Of a stretch of DNA of 64,000 nt, positions 63,801-64,000 are shown in pieces; positions within the stretch are counted from its first letter, which is position 1, and each line of letters starts with the position of its first letter. Under the pieces are notes generated by a model. The model ran no database searches, was not told where the DNA came from, and saw nothing but the letters and a program-made list of their open reading frames with translations. The position numbers were made by a program, and so were the translations under genes. Origin of the DNA: JAAFHB01 sp963675995 (GTDB lineage Bacteria; Bacteroidota; Bacteroidia; Bacteroidales; Prolixibacteraceae); NCBI GenBank assembly GCA_963675995.2, contig CAXXIY010000002.1, forward strand, positions 124,001 through 188,000, given 5' to 3'.

Positions 63801-64000
63801 ATGTCTGTAGCAATTCGTCAGTTTTATTTAATGTTGAACAAAATTGTTTTAATGGGAACCCTGCTTATATCAACATTATGTGGCATGGCCCTATCAAAAG
63901 GTGGAGTAACACCTATGGTTAGTGGGATTTACCGCGACAACATACGGAGTGTTCAGTTTTTTCGGGAGGGGTGGGAGTTCTCACTTCCGGTAATTGAGAT
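63801..64000 (+). CDS. Probable type IX secretion plug protein (DUF5103), N-terminal part
   Basis: Runs off the right edge after 66 codons from the ATG at 63801. It has a possible signal peptide (about 1-32, LLISTLCGMA) and then SGIYRDNIRSVQFFREGWEFSLPVIE. The IYRDNIRSVQF...GWE...PVIEL pattern is the start of the DUF5103 family, which includes the plug protein of the type IX secretion translocon. The start codon is not certain; ATGs at codons 11 and 18 are alternatives. Confidence 0.6.
   Translation, partial: MSVAIRQFYLMLNKIVLMGTLLISTLCGMALSKGGVTPMVSGIYRDNIRSVQFFREGWEFSLPVIE

Noticed and set aside
1..64000. CRISPR arrays, tRNA or rRNA genes, transposases, prophage or defence islands
   Set aside because: No repeat-spacer pattern, no tRNA-like fold with T-arm motif, and no transposase, integrase or phage protein was recognised on either strand.

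Overview
The window looks like chromosomal DNA of a Bacteroidota bacterium, probably class Bacteroidia (inference). The evidence is a SusC/SusD pair, a MurF-alanine racemase fusion, promoter boxes of the TAnnTTTG type instead of sigma70 hexamers, very few Shine-Dalgarno sites, a TPP-riboswitch-controlled TonB receptor, a DUF3810 protein and the start of a probable type IX secretion plug protein. I found no tRNA, rRNA, CRISPR array, prophage or insertion sequence. Most of the window is ordinary core genome in short operons.

Layout: (1) 1-171, end of a DUF2157 membrane gene. (2) 417-6394, a SusC/SusD/SusE-like uptake locus with its promoter. (3) 6560-9054, yjjG nucleotidase, rsmI and an unknown gene, with a REP-like repeat between. 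(4) 9120-13823, tdk, murF-alr and dnaB. (5) 13824-18660, an intergenic region with three DnaA-box-like 9-mers and an AT-rich dyad, then ddl, rluD, a PASTA protein, rpmH, rsmG and a sigma factor. (6) 18651-24233, glycosyltransferase, tgt, an LptF/G permease, and an acyl-CoA carboxylase beta subunit with its biotin carrier. (7) 24251-28177, glycosyltransferase, OmpH-like protein, proline dehydrogenase and a carboxypeptidase-regulatory-like protein. (8) 28433-33904, a complete xylose module (regulator, xylulokinase, isomerase, symporter). (9) 34051-42188, a surface polysaccharide cluster with Gmd and a PerA-like aminotransferase, which together could make GDP-perosamine, four glycosyltransferases, an intact FkbM methyltransferase and a second one broken by a 50-bp duplication. 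(10) 42301-53700, mixed housekeeping genes (pruA, divIC, yqgE, holA, amn, recR and others). (11) 53932-60140, a Cys-rich lipoprotein, an M16 peptidase, and two tandem TPP aptamers ahead of a TonB receptor. (12) 60142-64000, an unknown gene, xseB/xseA, DUF3810 and the T9SS plug start.

The observations most worth a second look are the tandem TPP aptamers, of which the first looks decayed; the frame-breaking duplication in the FkbM gene; a Tgt without its zinc cysteines; two enzyme-like proteins lacking an expected catalytic residue (a trypsin-fold protein and a class IV aminotransferase-fold protein); and the possible DnaA-binding cluster close to dnaB, rpmH and rsmG. I did not see an obviously new multi-gene system. 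Several gene starts were moved downstream of the longest open frame where the extra residues came from a TTG/GTG start or ran into a repeat, terminator or riboswitch.
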